Made by a program: the position numbers and the translations under genes. From an uncultured Desulfovibrionaceae bacterium (lineage in GTDB: Bacteria > Desulfobacterota > Desulfovibrionia > Desulfovibrionales > Desulfovibrionaceae): 64,000 nucleotides of DNA. How positions within the stretch are numbered: the first letter of the stretch is position 1; each line of letters begins with the position of its first letter. Positions 55,331 to 63,339 of this stretch are shown here, in pieces. Location of the stretch: the NCBI GenBank assembly GCA_949299515.1, contig CASGAP010000003.1, forward strand, positions 62,001 to 126,000, given 5' to 3'. Below the pieces are notes generated by a model. That model ran no database searches and was not told the origin of the DNA. It was given only the letters and a program-made list of their open reading frames with translations.

Positions 55331-55619
55331 GGTGTGTTTTCAATTTTTTCCGGGGGAAATGATTGTGTTGCTGTTTATTTGCGTAAAGTTCGCAAGCTCA
55401 CTAACGTAAACGGCGTGTCGCCCTTTGGGCGGCTCCCCTAGTCCCTCTTATTCTGCGTTACTTACGGAGCATAAGCCGATATTACGGCTTCTGCACTGTA
55501 AGTAACGCGAACAAGAGTGCTTGAAAAATTATTTTATTAAATAAATTTTATAACAGATTATTTTTGTATGTTATTTTTATAGCTCTTATAATCAATGCCA
55601 TTAATTCAGGAACATACCC
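55330..55619. repeat. Dispersed intergenic repeat, copy 2 (290 bp)
   Basis: Homologous to 26453-26663 at both ends and in the core. This copy carries additional palindromes: CGCCC-TTT-GGGCG (about 55421-55433) and a long one at 55455-55508. Terminal inverted repeats are imperfect (GGGTGTGTTTT at the left, GGGTATGTTCC read inward from the right). No protein is encoded. A non-autonomous mobile element is the best reading; no transposase of the family is visible in the window. Confidence 0.75.
55455..55508. repeat. Long nested palindrome inside repeat copy 2
   Basis: Arms GCGTTACTTAC (55455-55465) and GTAAGTAACGC (55498-55508) are perfect over 11 bp; inside, AAGCCG (55473-55478) pairs with CGGCTT (55485-55490). 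Absent from copy 1. Confidence 0.7.
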
Positions 55620-55684
55620 TTCTTACAGGTTTGGCTGAAATTTCAAGATCGGATTTTGCCGGTCTTTTTTGTTTTGGGGAATTG

Positions 55685-58199
55685 TTATTTTGGGGCACTG
55701 TCGGTAAACTGCCAGATGACGGCATACAGCTTATCCGGGATAATGGGTTTGCCTATATGCGCATTCATTCCTGCCTGTATGCAGCGTTCAATATCTTCTT
55801 TTTGCGTATTTGCCGTTACGGCGATAATGGGGACGTTTTTTATGTCAGTTTGTGAAGTTTTGGGGTTTAGGGCTCTGATTTGCTTTGTAGCCGTGTATCC
55901 GTTTGTCACCGGCATTTGGATATCCATGAGAATAATGTCAAATTTGTTTTTTGAAATTTGCTGCAAAGCCGTTTCGGCATTTTCGGAAGTTTGTGTTTTT
56001 ATGCCTTTTTTTTCCAGCAGAGCTTTTGCTAGTTTTAAGTTGATAAGGTTGTCATCGACTACCAGGGCGGAAATATTGCTTAAATCCGGAATCTGCTCTT
56101 TTAATATGCATAACTCTTCTTGATTGCTGCAGTTTTTAAAACAAAGTTCAATAGTAAATTGTGTTCCTTTTCCTGTTTCGGACTGAATATGGATTTGTCC
56201 GTTCATTAAATGGATTATTTGCTGTGATATGCTGAGGCCGAGTCCGGTTCCGCCGAATTTTCTGTTAATGCTTGCGTCTGCCTGATAAAACGGTTCAAAA
56301 AGTTTTTTCTGCTGTTCTTCGGAAATTCCGATGCCTGTATCTTTTATGATAAAACTGAAACAGGAAAATTCCGAATTTTGTTTTTCTTCTTTAATGATAA
56401 ACTGTACGCTGCCTTTTTCGGTAAATTTTAGGGCATTGCTTAGAAAATTCAGAAAAATCTGTTTCAGCTTTGACGGGTCTCCGAGTACCAGATCTTCGCT
56501 GTGGAAAAAGTGTATTGTAAATTCCAAACCTTTTTGCATGGCCATGGGTTTAAGCATATCGTAAACGTTTTAACATACTTTTTGAACGGAAAACGGAATT
56601 TTTTCAGTCAGAACCTTGTTTTCCTCCAATTTTGAAAAATCCAGTATATTGTTGATGAGATGCAGCAAATGGTCGGAGCTTGCGCTGATATTGTTCATTT
56701 GTTCAAGCTGTTCCGCAGTCAAGTTGCTTCTGTCGAACAAATAGGAAAATCCGAGTATGGCGTTGACCGGAGTTCTGAGTTCATGGCTCATTGTTGAAAG
56801 GAAAATTGATTTTGCTTTTACGGATTCGTTGGCAAGCTGCAGGGCGGCGCTTAATTCTTCGGTTCTTTTGTTGATTGTTTTTTCAAGGTTTTTTTGATGA
56901 GTTAAAAGTTTTGCCTTTTGTTTGCCGATGCTTTTTTTCATGGAAAGCAGTGTGCTTATCAGATTGTTGATTTCAAGAAAAAGCGTATTGGGAAGCAGTT
57001 TTATAGAATTGTTGTTTTTTCTGACGTCTTGGGCAAAATTGTTAATGTTTTGCAGACTGGTGCTTATTTTTCGCGAAAATGTATGGGCAAAAGCAATCAG
57101 CAGAAGGGAAACGCACAGCGTGAAAAATAAAATATTGTCCGACATGGTTTTCAGTTGGGCAAGCAGTTTAATTTGGTTGCCTATCATGACTATTCGGTAT
57201 TTTTGTTTATTTATGTAAAAATCTTTGACAGTATACTGAAAATCCGTTCCGTTGTGACGTATGGTATTTATGCGGTCATATTCCGTTGTCAGTATAGCGT
57301 TGTCCGTGCGTATTTTATTTGATTTAAAGATGTTTATTAAATCCAGAAAACTGTTTGAACCGTTTTGGAAGGAATTTATGTCCTGGAGGGAAAAGAGCTG
57401 TTCATGATTTGTGTCTATATGTTTGTATATAATGTGATTTTTTGTGTTGATTATAAAAAAGGATAAATTGTAGTCCGTATTTTCGGTCATTTTGTTTAAG
57501 TCCGTACAGTCTGCCGTTACGGTGTAAATGCCTTGCTTGTTGCGGAATAAAGTGGAAATGCTGAAATGATTTTTGTTGATCTGCTGAATTAATGTGTTTG
57601 TTTTGTCTATGAAATCCGTATTGCTGAAAAGCGTATAATTCATTTTGGAAAGAATTTTTGTGCTGTTTGTCAGGGAAATGCTTTGTTTTTCTAGTTCGAT
57701 GTCTTTTGTATAATAAAAAACGTGTACTTCAAATAATCCGGTAAGAGGATTTTGGGTTTCTGCCGATACAATGTATTCGGTGTTTGTGGTACGCTCTTTA
57801 AAATAAGTACGGGGATATGCGTTTATTTTATATATGGAAATGCTGGAACCGTCTGTAAAATCGTATTGGGCTTTTATATATTCGCTGTGCAGCAATAAGT
57901 CGGGAATATTGAATGAAATGAATTCCTTAAGTTTTTCCTGATTAATTATGATGGAATAGATGTCTTCCAGTTTCTGTGTATTGATTATGGCAAGCTGAAT
58001 GGCAGGGGAAAGAATATTTTCCAGTTTTTTTTTGCAGATATTCAGAATTATGGTCGAAACTGTATGTGCTCAGTTTCTTTTTTAGGCCAGATATCTCATA
58101 ATTTAATAAATATGTTATAAAAAAAGTAAAAAGAGCAATCAGTAAAATTGAAAATAGCAGCAGGTACGAATACAGCGAAACTCCTCTTTTCCGACCCAT
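55685..58199 (-). pseudogene. Hybrid sensor histidine kinase, broken by a frameshift and a stop
   Basis: Three pieces read as one protein of about 840 aa. Piece 1 (58199 to about 58030): helix near the N-terminus. At a run of nine A (plus-strand T9, 58025-58033) the frame is lost; with eight A it continues as QKKLENILSPAIQ into piece 2. Piece 2: sensor domain, second helix (LFFTLCVSLLLIAFA), HisKA with STMSHELRTPVNAILGF. At 56570-56572 an in-frame TAA follows VQKVC; the frame resumes as NVYDMLKP. Piece 3: ATPase with NALKFTEKG, DTGIGISEEQQ, FGGTGLGLS, then a receiver domain with VDDN, Asp in ILMDIQMP and Lys in GKP. Two lesions suggest a real pseudogene, though the A9 could be phase-variable. 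Confidence 0.85.
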
Positions 58200-58300
58200 G
58201 AACGATTGCACTGAAAACACAGCAAGCCCCTTATCTGCTTATATTTTATTCACTATATTTGTTTTTTTCCTGCTTGTAAATATTTTTTTGAAAAAAAAGC

Positions 58301-58329
58301 TTGACAATTGGCATGAATTTGGGCAAAGT
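58301..58329 (+). promoter_or_regulatory. Promoter of tRNA-Ala
   Basis: TTGACA at 58301-58306, 17-base spacer, CAAAGT at 58324-58329, 11 bases before the mature tRNA end. Good -35, weak -10. Confidence 0.5.
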
Positions 58330-58340
58330 GCATTTTGTTC

Positions 58341-58416
<76 letters not shown>

Positions 58417-58425
58417 GATTTTCCA

Positions 58426-58460
58426 AAGGCTTATAAAGTTCGCTTTATAAGCCTTTTTTT
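58426..58460 (+). terminator. Terminator of tRNA-Ala
   Basis: Perfect 13-bp stem (58426-58438 and 58443-58455) with a TTCG loop and a run of T behind. Confidence 0.8.
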
Positions 58461-58512
58461 GTGTCCAAAAAAATCCACCGTTTTTCCACCATTTTAGATT
58501 TTTCCCCCTGTA

Positions 58513-58541
58513 TTGTCAAAACTTTTTTAACGTGATAAATT
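58513..58541 (+). promoter_or_regulatory. Promoter of the first element gene, with a motif shared at 59237
   Basis: TTGTCA (58513-58518), 17-base spacer, TAAATT (58536-58541). The stretch CAAAACTTTTTTAA..GTGATAAATT recurs, slightly stretched, at 59237-59266 ahead of the AlpA-like gene. Confidence 0.5.
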
Positions 58542-58590
58542 GTAAGTTAATTTCATTTATGATTTTAAAAGAAGACAAGGGAGGCATATC

Positions 58591-59169
58591 ATGAAAACTC
58601 TTTTGATTAACTGTTATTACTATTTGGTGGCTCGAATTTGTAAAAAATATCAATTTTCGTATGCAAACAAAATTCCTTCCCTTTCATCTTATGAAACGGT
58701 TATGGTCCGTCAATTTCTTTATGCTTGTTTAATGGGTATAATTATGCTGTTTGCTGTTTCAATCTTTTTGATTATGGAAGAACTTCAATCGCGCAAATAT
58801 GGAACTGTACCTTTTCTGCATTGGTATTCACTCTTTCTTCTTTCATTGATTATGTTGATGCGTGATAAGGCAGAGGAAAATCGGAGTAAATTGCTTTTGG
58901 AAGAATACAGTTCACCTGCCAATACAGAATACTATATTCTTTTTAGCAGGGTAATGACACCTGATGATGCAAAGAAGAAGCCAATTAAGGTTTTTGTGAA
59001 CAGCGTTTATGATTATTTTGAGCATAATGAGTTAAAAATTAACGGTAAGACTTTTAAATGTATTAACGGTAAATTTTGTAAGATAGACAGAAAAGGAATA
59101 ACAGAGATTGAGTATTCCAGTTTGAGCAAATATGCCAGTGATTATAGAAATGGTAATCTGTTGAAATAA
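58591..59169 (+). CDS. Membrane protein of unknown function (element gene)
   Basis: 192 aa. Seen: two membrane helices (about 42-64 and 75-92), a hydrophilic N-terminal part of about 40 residues and a Lys-rich C-terminal half (about 95-192), probably cytoplasmic. GGGAGG precedes the ATG. Not recognised. Base composition is more AT-rich than the chromosomal genes before the tRNA. Its promoter shares a motif with the one ahead of the AlpA-like gene, so the two may be co-regulated. Confidence 0.65.
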   Translation: MKTLLINCYYYLVARICKKYQFSYANKIPSLSSYETVMVRQFLYACLMGIIMLFAVSIFLIMEELQSRKYGTVPFLHWYSLFLLSLIMLMRDKAEENRSKLLLEEYSSPANTEYYILFSRVMTPDDAKKKPIKVFVNSVYDYFEHNELKINGKTFKCINGKFCKIDRKGITEIEYSSLSKYASDYRNGNLLK

Positions 59170-59236
59170 TAATATATTATGAAAAAATTTTGTTTTGTAT
59201 GTTAATATTATGAATAAATTATCATTATTGTCTCGC

Positions 59237-59266
59237 CAAAACTTTTTAAATGTGCTGTGATAAGTT
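59237..59266 (+). promoter_or_regulatory. Shared motif upstream of the AlpA-like gene
   Basis: CAAAACTTTTTAAATGTG..GTGATAAGTT, matching 58517-58541 apart from an inserted 5 bases. TAAGTT may serve as a -10. Candidate operator of the element's own regulator. Confidence 0.4.
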
Positions 59267-59292
59267 CCTAAATCTTCACAAAGGAGCTTATT

Positions 59293-59514
59293 ATGGCTGA
59301 AAAGAAAGTAAACTTGGATGATTTGAGGAACACGCTTCCGGCAATGCTGACCCGTAAGGATGTTACGGTGTATTTGGGAAGTTTGTTTTCCGTGAGTTAT
59401 TTGGCTAACCTTAATTATAAAGGAATTGGACCAAAACCGACCAAGCTTGGCAGAAAAGTTGTGTATCTGCGTGATGATTTGATAAAGTGGCTTGAAGAAC
59501 GGATTCAGGATTAA
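59293..59514 (+). CDS. AlpA-like helix-turn-helix regulator / excisionase-type protein
   Basis: 73 aa. Seen: LTRKDVTVYLGSLFSVSYLA followed by GPKPTKLGRKVVYLRDDLIKWLEER, the winged-helix pattern of AlpA/Xis-type DNA-binding proteins, which activate or assist integrase of integrated elements. AAGGAG precedes the ATG. Only 2 bases separate its stop from the DUF3987 gene, so they are co-transcribed. Its role in excision is inferred from the family. Confidence 0.8.
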   Translation: MAEKKVNLDDLRNTLPAMLTRKDVTVYLGSLFSVSYLANLNYKGIGPKPTKLGRKVVYLRDDLIKWLEERIQD

Positions 59515-59516
59515 CC

Positions 59517-60887
59517 ATGTGTCTGTTGCCGCAGAAACAATTATGGCAGCCAAAAGATCTGCAGTCACAAGCTTGGCAAACAGCAGAATTGCAAACAGAC
59601 GAGTCGCAGGCAGAGGAATGGACACCGACTGTCCAAAATCCGTTGTCTTTTGAACTTGCCAAAGAAGCCTATCACGGTTTGGCAGGGCAGTTTGTGGAAG
59701 AGGCCGTGCGTGAAAGTGAGGCTTCGCCTGTTGCTGTTCTTCTGACTTTTTTAGCCCGTTTCGGCTGTGAGGTTTTTAATCCGCATACTCTTTGTCCGTA
59801 TTATGAAATCGGCGATACCAAGCATTATCCCAGACTTTTTGTAGCTATTTGCGGACAGACGGCAAAAGCCCGCAAAGGCACAAGCGCAAAGCCTGTCGAG
59901 CGTATTTTTGATTTTCCGCCGCAAACCTTTTCACAAAATATACAAGTTTCTCCGGGGCCTTTGTCTTCCGGCGAAGGGCTTATTTACGCCGTGCGGGACA
60001 AACGGACGGAGCTTGATCCGGTAAGCGGAGAAATGAAGGTTGTTGATACCGGAGCTGCCGATAAAAGGCTTTTTGTTTTGGACGAAGAACTTGCAGGGGC
60101 TTTGACTGTCACGAAAAAAGAGGGCAATACGCTGTCTTCTGTTTTGCGCGGGTTTTGGGACAGCGGTTCGGCGCGCCCCATGACCAAAACAAACAGAATC
60201 TGTTCGACGCATGCCCATGTCTGCATTGTTGCCCATATTACCAAGGGAGAATTGGAAACTCATCTGCAGAATGTGGAATTGCTGAACGGTTTTGCCAATC
60301 GTTTTTTATGGGCATTGGTGCACAGAAGCAAGCTAGTTTCTATTCCTAAAGCCATTCCTGACAGCATATTGCAAAAACTGCAGTTTTCACTCATTGAAAG
60401 CCTGCGTTACGGTCAGCAATGTAAAAATTTGGTTTTTGCCGAGGCAACCAAGGAGCTTTGGACAGAGATTTACCCTTGGCTCAGCCGTGATAAAGCAGGC
60501 ATGGCAGGAGCAGTCACAGACAGGGCAGAACCGCAGACTGCGCGCCTTGCCCTAATTTACGCTTTGCTGGACAAAAAAGATACAGTCAAGCCTGTTCATT
60601 TGCAGTCAGCTTTGGCTGTGTGGAATTACTGCGAGGAATCCGCAAAAAGTCTTTTTGGCGGACGCGGTATTTTTAAGCTTGACGATAAAATTTTTTCTTA
60701 TTTGGAAAGCGAAACATTAACGCTGACCCAGATAAGTGCAAAGCTTGGCAGAAATGTACAGTCAAAGGAAATCAAGTCGGCATTACAGCGGTTAATCGAC
60801 AGCGGTATTGTTAAATTTTATACAGAAAAAACCAAGGGCAGACCCATAACAATTTTTTCCGCAGTACAATCAAAATTTACGAAATAA
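59517..60887 (+). CDS. DUF3987 family protein
   Basis: 456 aa. Seen: a central nucleotide-binding-like segment CGQTAKARKGTSAKP (about 120-135), VLDEELAGALTVTKKEGNTL, FWDSGSARPMTKTNR and NGFANRFLWALVHRSKLVSIP, typical for DUF3987 (YfjI-like) proteins, which lie in plasmids, phages and integrative elements near primase or mobilization genes. A primase- or helicase-related role is often suggested but not shown. C-terminal region (about 390-456) looks like a small helix-turn-helix. AGGA site just before the ATG. Confidence 0.85.
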   Translation: MCLLPQKQLWQPKDLQSQAWQTAELQTDESQAEEWTPTVQNPLSFELAKEAYHGLAGQFVEEAVRESEASPVAVLLTFLARFGCEVFNPHTLCPYYEIGDTKHYPRLFVAICGQTAKARKGTSAKPVERIFDFPPQTFSQNIQVSPGPLSSGEGLIYAVRDKRTELDPVSGEMKVVDTGAADKRLFVLDEELAGALTVTKKEGNTLSSVLRGFWDSGSARPMTKTNRICSTHAHVCIVAHITKGELETHLQNVELLNGFANRFLWALVHRSKLVSIPKAIPDSILQKLQFSLIESLRYGQQCKNLVFAEATKELWTEIYPWLSRDKAGMAGAVTDRAEPQTARLALIYALLDKKDTVKPVHLQSALAVWNYCEESAKSLFGGRGIFKLDDKIFSYLESETLTLTQISAKLGRNVQSKEIKSALQRLIDSGIVKFYTEKTKGRPITIFSAVQSKFTK

Positions 60888-60910
60888 CGAAAAAAGCCTT
60901 TCCCGTATTT

Positions 60911-60943
60911 TCTGATAAATGGTCAGAAAGGTATTTTTTCGGC
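60911..60943 (+). terminator. Hairpin after the DUF3987 gene
   Basis: TTTCTGA (60911-60917) and TCAGAAA (60925-60931), 7-bp perfect arms, then GGTATTTTTT. Possible weak terminator. Confidence 0.45.
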
Positions 60944-60961
60944 GGTATAAAAATTTCACAG

Positions 60962-61002
60962 CCAGCCTACCCATTGTGGGACAAATCCCCCAATGGGGCT
61001 GG
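60962..61002. other. Candidate origin of transfer (oriT): long nested hairpin before mobC
   Basis: CCAGC (60962-60966) pairs with GCTGG (60998-61002), CCCATTG (60970-60976) with CAATGGG (60991-60997), and GGGA with TCCC around a CAAA loop. This nested structure lies 35 bases before mobC, where ColE1-type oriT sites lie. The nick base is not identifiable. A translational regulator of mobC is an alternative. Confidence 0.45.
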
Positions 61003-61037
61003 TGAGGGAGAACCCTTCAAACCCCTTAAGGATTTTT

Positions 61038-61352
61038 ATGTCTGAACTCCAAACTAAAAATCAGTTTATAAAAGTGCGGGTAACTTCGGCAGAAAAAAAT
61101 TATATTCTGCAGAATGCCGAAGCCCTTGAAATGAACGTGTCAGATTATATGCGGTATGTGTGCCTGCAGTATACGGTGCGAAAAACCAAAAGCCAAAGCC
61201 GGCGGCTGCGTCTTTTGGCAAATATAGCCAATAATCTGAACCAAATCGCCAGACAGGTGAATACGCATAAAGCAAATATCAATAAGCTTCGCCTGCTTCT
61301 GTGCCTTATGCAGATTGAAGAAGAAATTTTGAGTATGGGCAGATGTATATAA
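61038..61352 (+). CDS. mobC: Mobilization accessory protein MobC
   Basis: 104 aa. DNA-binding relaxosome protein that opens oriT for the relaxase. Seen: KVRVTSAEKNYILQNAEALEM, VSDYMRYVCLQY and NIANNLNQIARQVN, the MobC/MbeC pattern. An AGGA site supports the ATG at 61038 over an earlier in-frame start at 60993 inside the hairpin. Overlaps mobA by 10 bases, and follows the candidate oriT. Size matches the ColE1 counterpart (about 107 aa). Confidence 0.88.
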   Translation: MSELQTKNQFIKVRVTSAEKNYILQNAEALEMNVSDYMRYVCLQYTVRKTKSQSRRLRLLANIANNLNQIARQVNTHKANINKLRLLLCLMQIEEEILSMGRCI

Positions 61353-62851
61353 AGGTGTTCGGGCACGGCAAAGGCAGAGGAGAAAAGGCGGTTCGTTATC
61401 TGATACGTGCTGATTATGCAAACCGCAGGGAAACTCCTCCCGAAATATTGCGTTCTGACCCTGAGCTGACTTCGGAGCTTATCAACAGCCTGCCTTTTGC
61501 GTGGAAATATACATCGGGCGTTATGTCGTGGCATCCTGATGATATTGTCACGGCAGAAGCCGAGCAAAAGCTTATGGATGATTTTGAAAAGCTTGCGTTT
61601 GCAGGCTTGGAAAAAGACCAATATCATATTTTATGGGTGCGTCATGCCCATGCCGCTCATCACGAACTGCATTTTATTATTCCAAGGGCAGAGCTGTATC
61701 ACGGTAAAGCGTTTAATGCTTTTCCGCCGGGTTGGCAGAAAGATTTTGACGTGCTGCGTGATATGTATAATGTCAGATACGGCTGGGCAAGACCTGATGA
61801 TCCGAAAAGGCAAAGAATATGTGTGCCGCGGCAGGCAAGCCTTCTGCAAAACAGACTGAAGAGGTTTGGGCAGGAAATACAGGCCAGCGAAAAAGATAAA
61901 ATTCATGATTTGCTTGTTGATTATGCCAAAAATGCCATTGCAGGCGGCAGTGTCACAGACAGGGAAGAACTGATAGCGGCTTTTGCGGAGCTTGGCTTAA
62001 CAATAAATCGAAAAGGCAGGGATTACATAACGGTAAAATACGGCGGGCATAAAGTTCGTCTGAAAGGCGGGATATTTCATGAATCTTGGAGAATTGGAGC
62101 AGAAAATACAGGACAGGCAAAATCAGGAGAAACGCCTGCAGGAAGAAGCAGTGCTGCAGAGCTTGGAGAACTTCAGGAAAGACTTGAACAAATCATTCAA
62201 AAGCGTTTCTCTTACAATAGAAAACGATATGCAGGAACTATGCAGGGCAAACAAATCACTCATAGCCCTGACAAGAAAGAATTACTGCATTTATCTGACA
62301 GGGATTATTCTTTTGTTTTTTTTGATAATGGCAGGAAGCAGGCTGATAAGTTTTTACATGACAAGCAAAATTCAGAGCTTGGAAGAACAAATCCAACATT
62401 TGGAGTTACAAAAAGAGCAAGCCGAGAAAACGCTGTCGGCTTTGCAGACCATGGGAATAATTCTGCAAAACATAAATGGGAAAAACTTCATTATTTTGCC
62501 CGAACCCTTGTCCGCAGAAGCGGGCTGGGAAGTTGGCGGCAAAAAAGCCGTGAGGATATACAAATAAATGACGGAAATTCAGAAATATCTTATCAAAACC
62601 ATGCAGGAACTGGAAAGGCAGAACAAAGCCGTTTGGCAGGAGCAGGAAGCAAAAATACAGAATTTGCAGAATGCCGTTGCAGAAATTCAGAAAGATTTGG
62701 AAGACTGGAATCGGCATTTGCAAAACTTGACGGCGCTTGCAGACAGCTTGTCTTCTTCCTACGCCAGCCTGTCAGACTTATGCCAAAACCTAAGGAAATA
62801 ATACGCAGCAAAACAAACACAATTAAAAAATTCTTTGGATTGTCAAGGTAA
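61343..62851 (+). CDS. mobA: MobA relaxase, ColE1/MbeA type (MOBP)
   Basis: 502 aa. Nicks oriT and pilots the strand in conjugation. Seen: nucleophile Tyr19 in EKAVRYL, KYTSGVMSW, GLEKDQYHILWV, and the metal site H101, E108, H110 in HAHAAHHELHF. ColE1 MbeA has H-E-N at these spacings; here the third residue is His. Ends with a Lys/Arg-rich tail. Two further genes (mobB, mobD) lie wholly inside its 3' half in another frame, as in ColE1. Complete, with MbeA-like length. Confidence 0.92.
   Translation: MYIKVFGHGKGRGEKAVRYLIRADYANRRETPPEILRSDPELTSELINSLPFAWKYTSGVMSWHPDDIVTAEAEQKLMDDFEKLAFAGLEKDQYHILWVRHAHAAHHELHFIIPRAELYHGKAFNAFPPGWQKDFDVLRDMYNVRYGWARPDDPKRQRICVPRQASLLQNRLKRFGQEIQASEKDKIHDLLVDYAKNAIAGGSVTDREELIAAFAELGLTINRKGRDYITVKYGGHKVRLKGGIFHESWRIGAENTGQAKSGETPAGRSSAAELGELQERLEQIIQKRFSYNRKRYAGTMQGKQITHSPDKKELLHLSDRDYSFVFFDNGRKQADKFLHDKQNSELGRTNPTFGVTKRASRENAVGFADHGNNSAKHKWEKLHYFARTLVRRSGLGSWRQKSREDIQINDGNSEISYQNHAGTGKAEQSRLAGAGSKNTEFAECRCRNSERFGRLESAFAKLDGACRQLVFFLRQPVRLMPKPKEIIRSKTNTIKKFFGLSR
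62079..62567 (+). CDS. mobB: MobB (MbeB-like), nested inside mobA
   Basis: 162 aa, in another reading frame inside mobA. Seen: a helical N-terminal part (about 1-68, ELEQKIQDRQNQEKRLQEE), one membrane helix (about 70-92), a second coiled coil (about 93-122), and the C-terminal motif LPEPLSAEAGWEVGGKKAVR, close to the MbeB ending LP..V..ETGW.VG...A.R. The helix, coiled coils and ending fit MbeB, which is thought to tie the relaxosome to the coupling protein. Its existence is supported by constrained residues on both frames. Confidence 0.83.
   Translation: MNLGELEQKIQDRQNQEKRLQEEAVLQSLENFRKDLNKSFKSVSLTIENDMQELCRANKSLIALTRKNYCIYLTGIILLFFLIMAGSRLISFYMTSKIQSLEEQIQHLELQKEQAEKTLSALQTMGIILQNINGKNFIILPEPLSAEAGWEVGGKKAVRIYK
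62568..62801 (+). CDS. mobD: MobD (MbeD-like) coiled-coil protein, nested inside mobA
   Basis: 77 aa. Starts with the ATG immediately after the mobB stop, also within mobA. Seen: one long amphipathic coiled coil, KTMQELERQNKAVWQEQEAK, AVAEIQKDLEDWNRHLQNL, then a short tail. It fits MbeD/MobD, known as an entry-exclusion or mobilization accessory protein in ColE1-like plasmids. Identification rests on position, size and coiled coil and is weaker than for mobB. Confidence 0.65.
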   Translation: MTEIQKYLIKTMQELERQNKAVWQEQEAKIQNLQNAVAEIQKDLEDWNRHLQNLTALADSLSSSYASLSDLCQNLRK

Positions 62852-62860
62852 ACGAAGCAG

Positions 62861-62893
62861 AAAAAACTCGTATTGGTTAATGCGAGTTTTTTT
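62861..62893 (+). terminator. Terminator of the mob operon
   Basis: ACTCGTATT pairs with AATGCGAGT (one G-T) around GGTT, flanked by A-run and T-run. Confidence 0.75.
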
Positions 62894-62919
62894 CTTTTTA
62901 TGTTGTTGTAAAAAAATTA

Positions 62920-62947
62920 TTGACCTTTTTACAATTAATGATAGTTA
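62920..62947 (+). promoter_or_regulatory. Promoter of the small-gene array
   Basis: TTGACC (62920-62925), 16-base spacer, TAGTTA (62942-62947), 58 bases before the first array gene. No second promoter is seen between array units, so they are probably co-transcribed. Confidence 0.5.
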
Positions 62948-63004
62948 ACAATTTAACACCATAGCTGACAGGGTGAATAAAAATAATAAAAAAGGAGAAC
63001 AGCA

Positions 63005-63328
63005 ATGAGTATTGAAAGTAATTTAGCGGCAGGACAGATAGCTATGAGAGTAATGGACAGAGAGATTTTTAATTGGCTGGACTGGATGGTTCCGCAATTT
63101 TCAACGACAACCGCACTGAAAATATTAGACAGATGGGCACTGAACAGTCCGGAGAAATTGAAGGAACTGGAGAAACCTTGGAACAGGGGGAAATTGTTTA
63201 ACAGATTCGCAGGACAAGTGGAACAGGAATTGGAAGCGAAAGAAACGGAACGCTATTGGGATTTGATAGACAGCGGTCTGAGTCACTGGGAAGCTTTGGA
63301 AGCCATGGGAATAAACGTAAATTTATAA
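63005..63328 (+). CDS. Small array protein, copy 1
   Basis: 107 aa, unrecognised. Mostly helical, without signal or membrane segment. Seen: conserved head MSIESNLAAGQIAMRVMDRE, a variable middle (about 21-38, here with Trp-rich NWLDWMVPQF), a more conserved ALKILDRWALNSPEKLKE, another variable part (57-80) and a conserved tail TERYWDLIDSGLSHWE. AAGGAG precedes the ATG. The next copy starts 11 bases after its stop. Middle-variable, ends-constant structure suggests homologous units diversified at two sites. Function unknown. Confidence 0.85.
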   Translation: MSIESNLAAGQIAMRVMDREIFNWLDWMVPQFSTTTALKILDRWALNSPEKLKELEKPWNRGKLFNRFAGQVEQELEAKETERYWDLIDSGLSHWEALEAMGINVNL

Positions 63329-63339
63329 GGAGAACAGTA

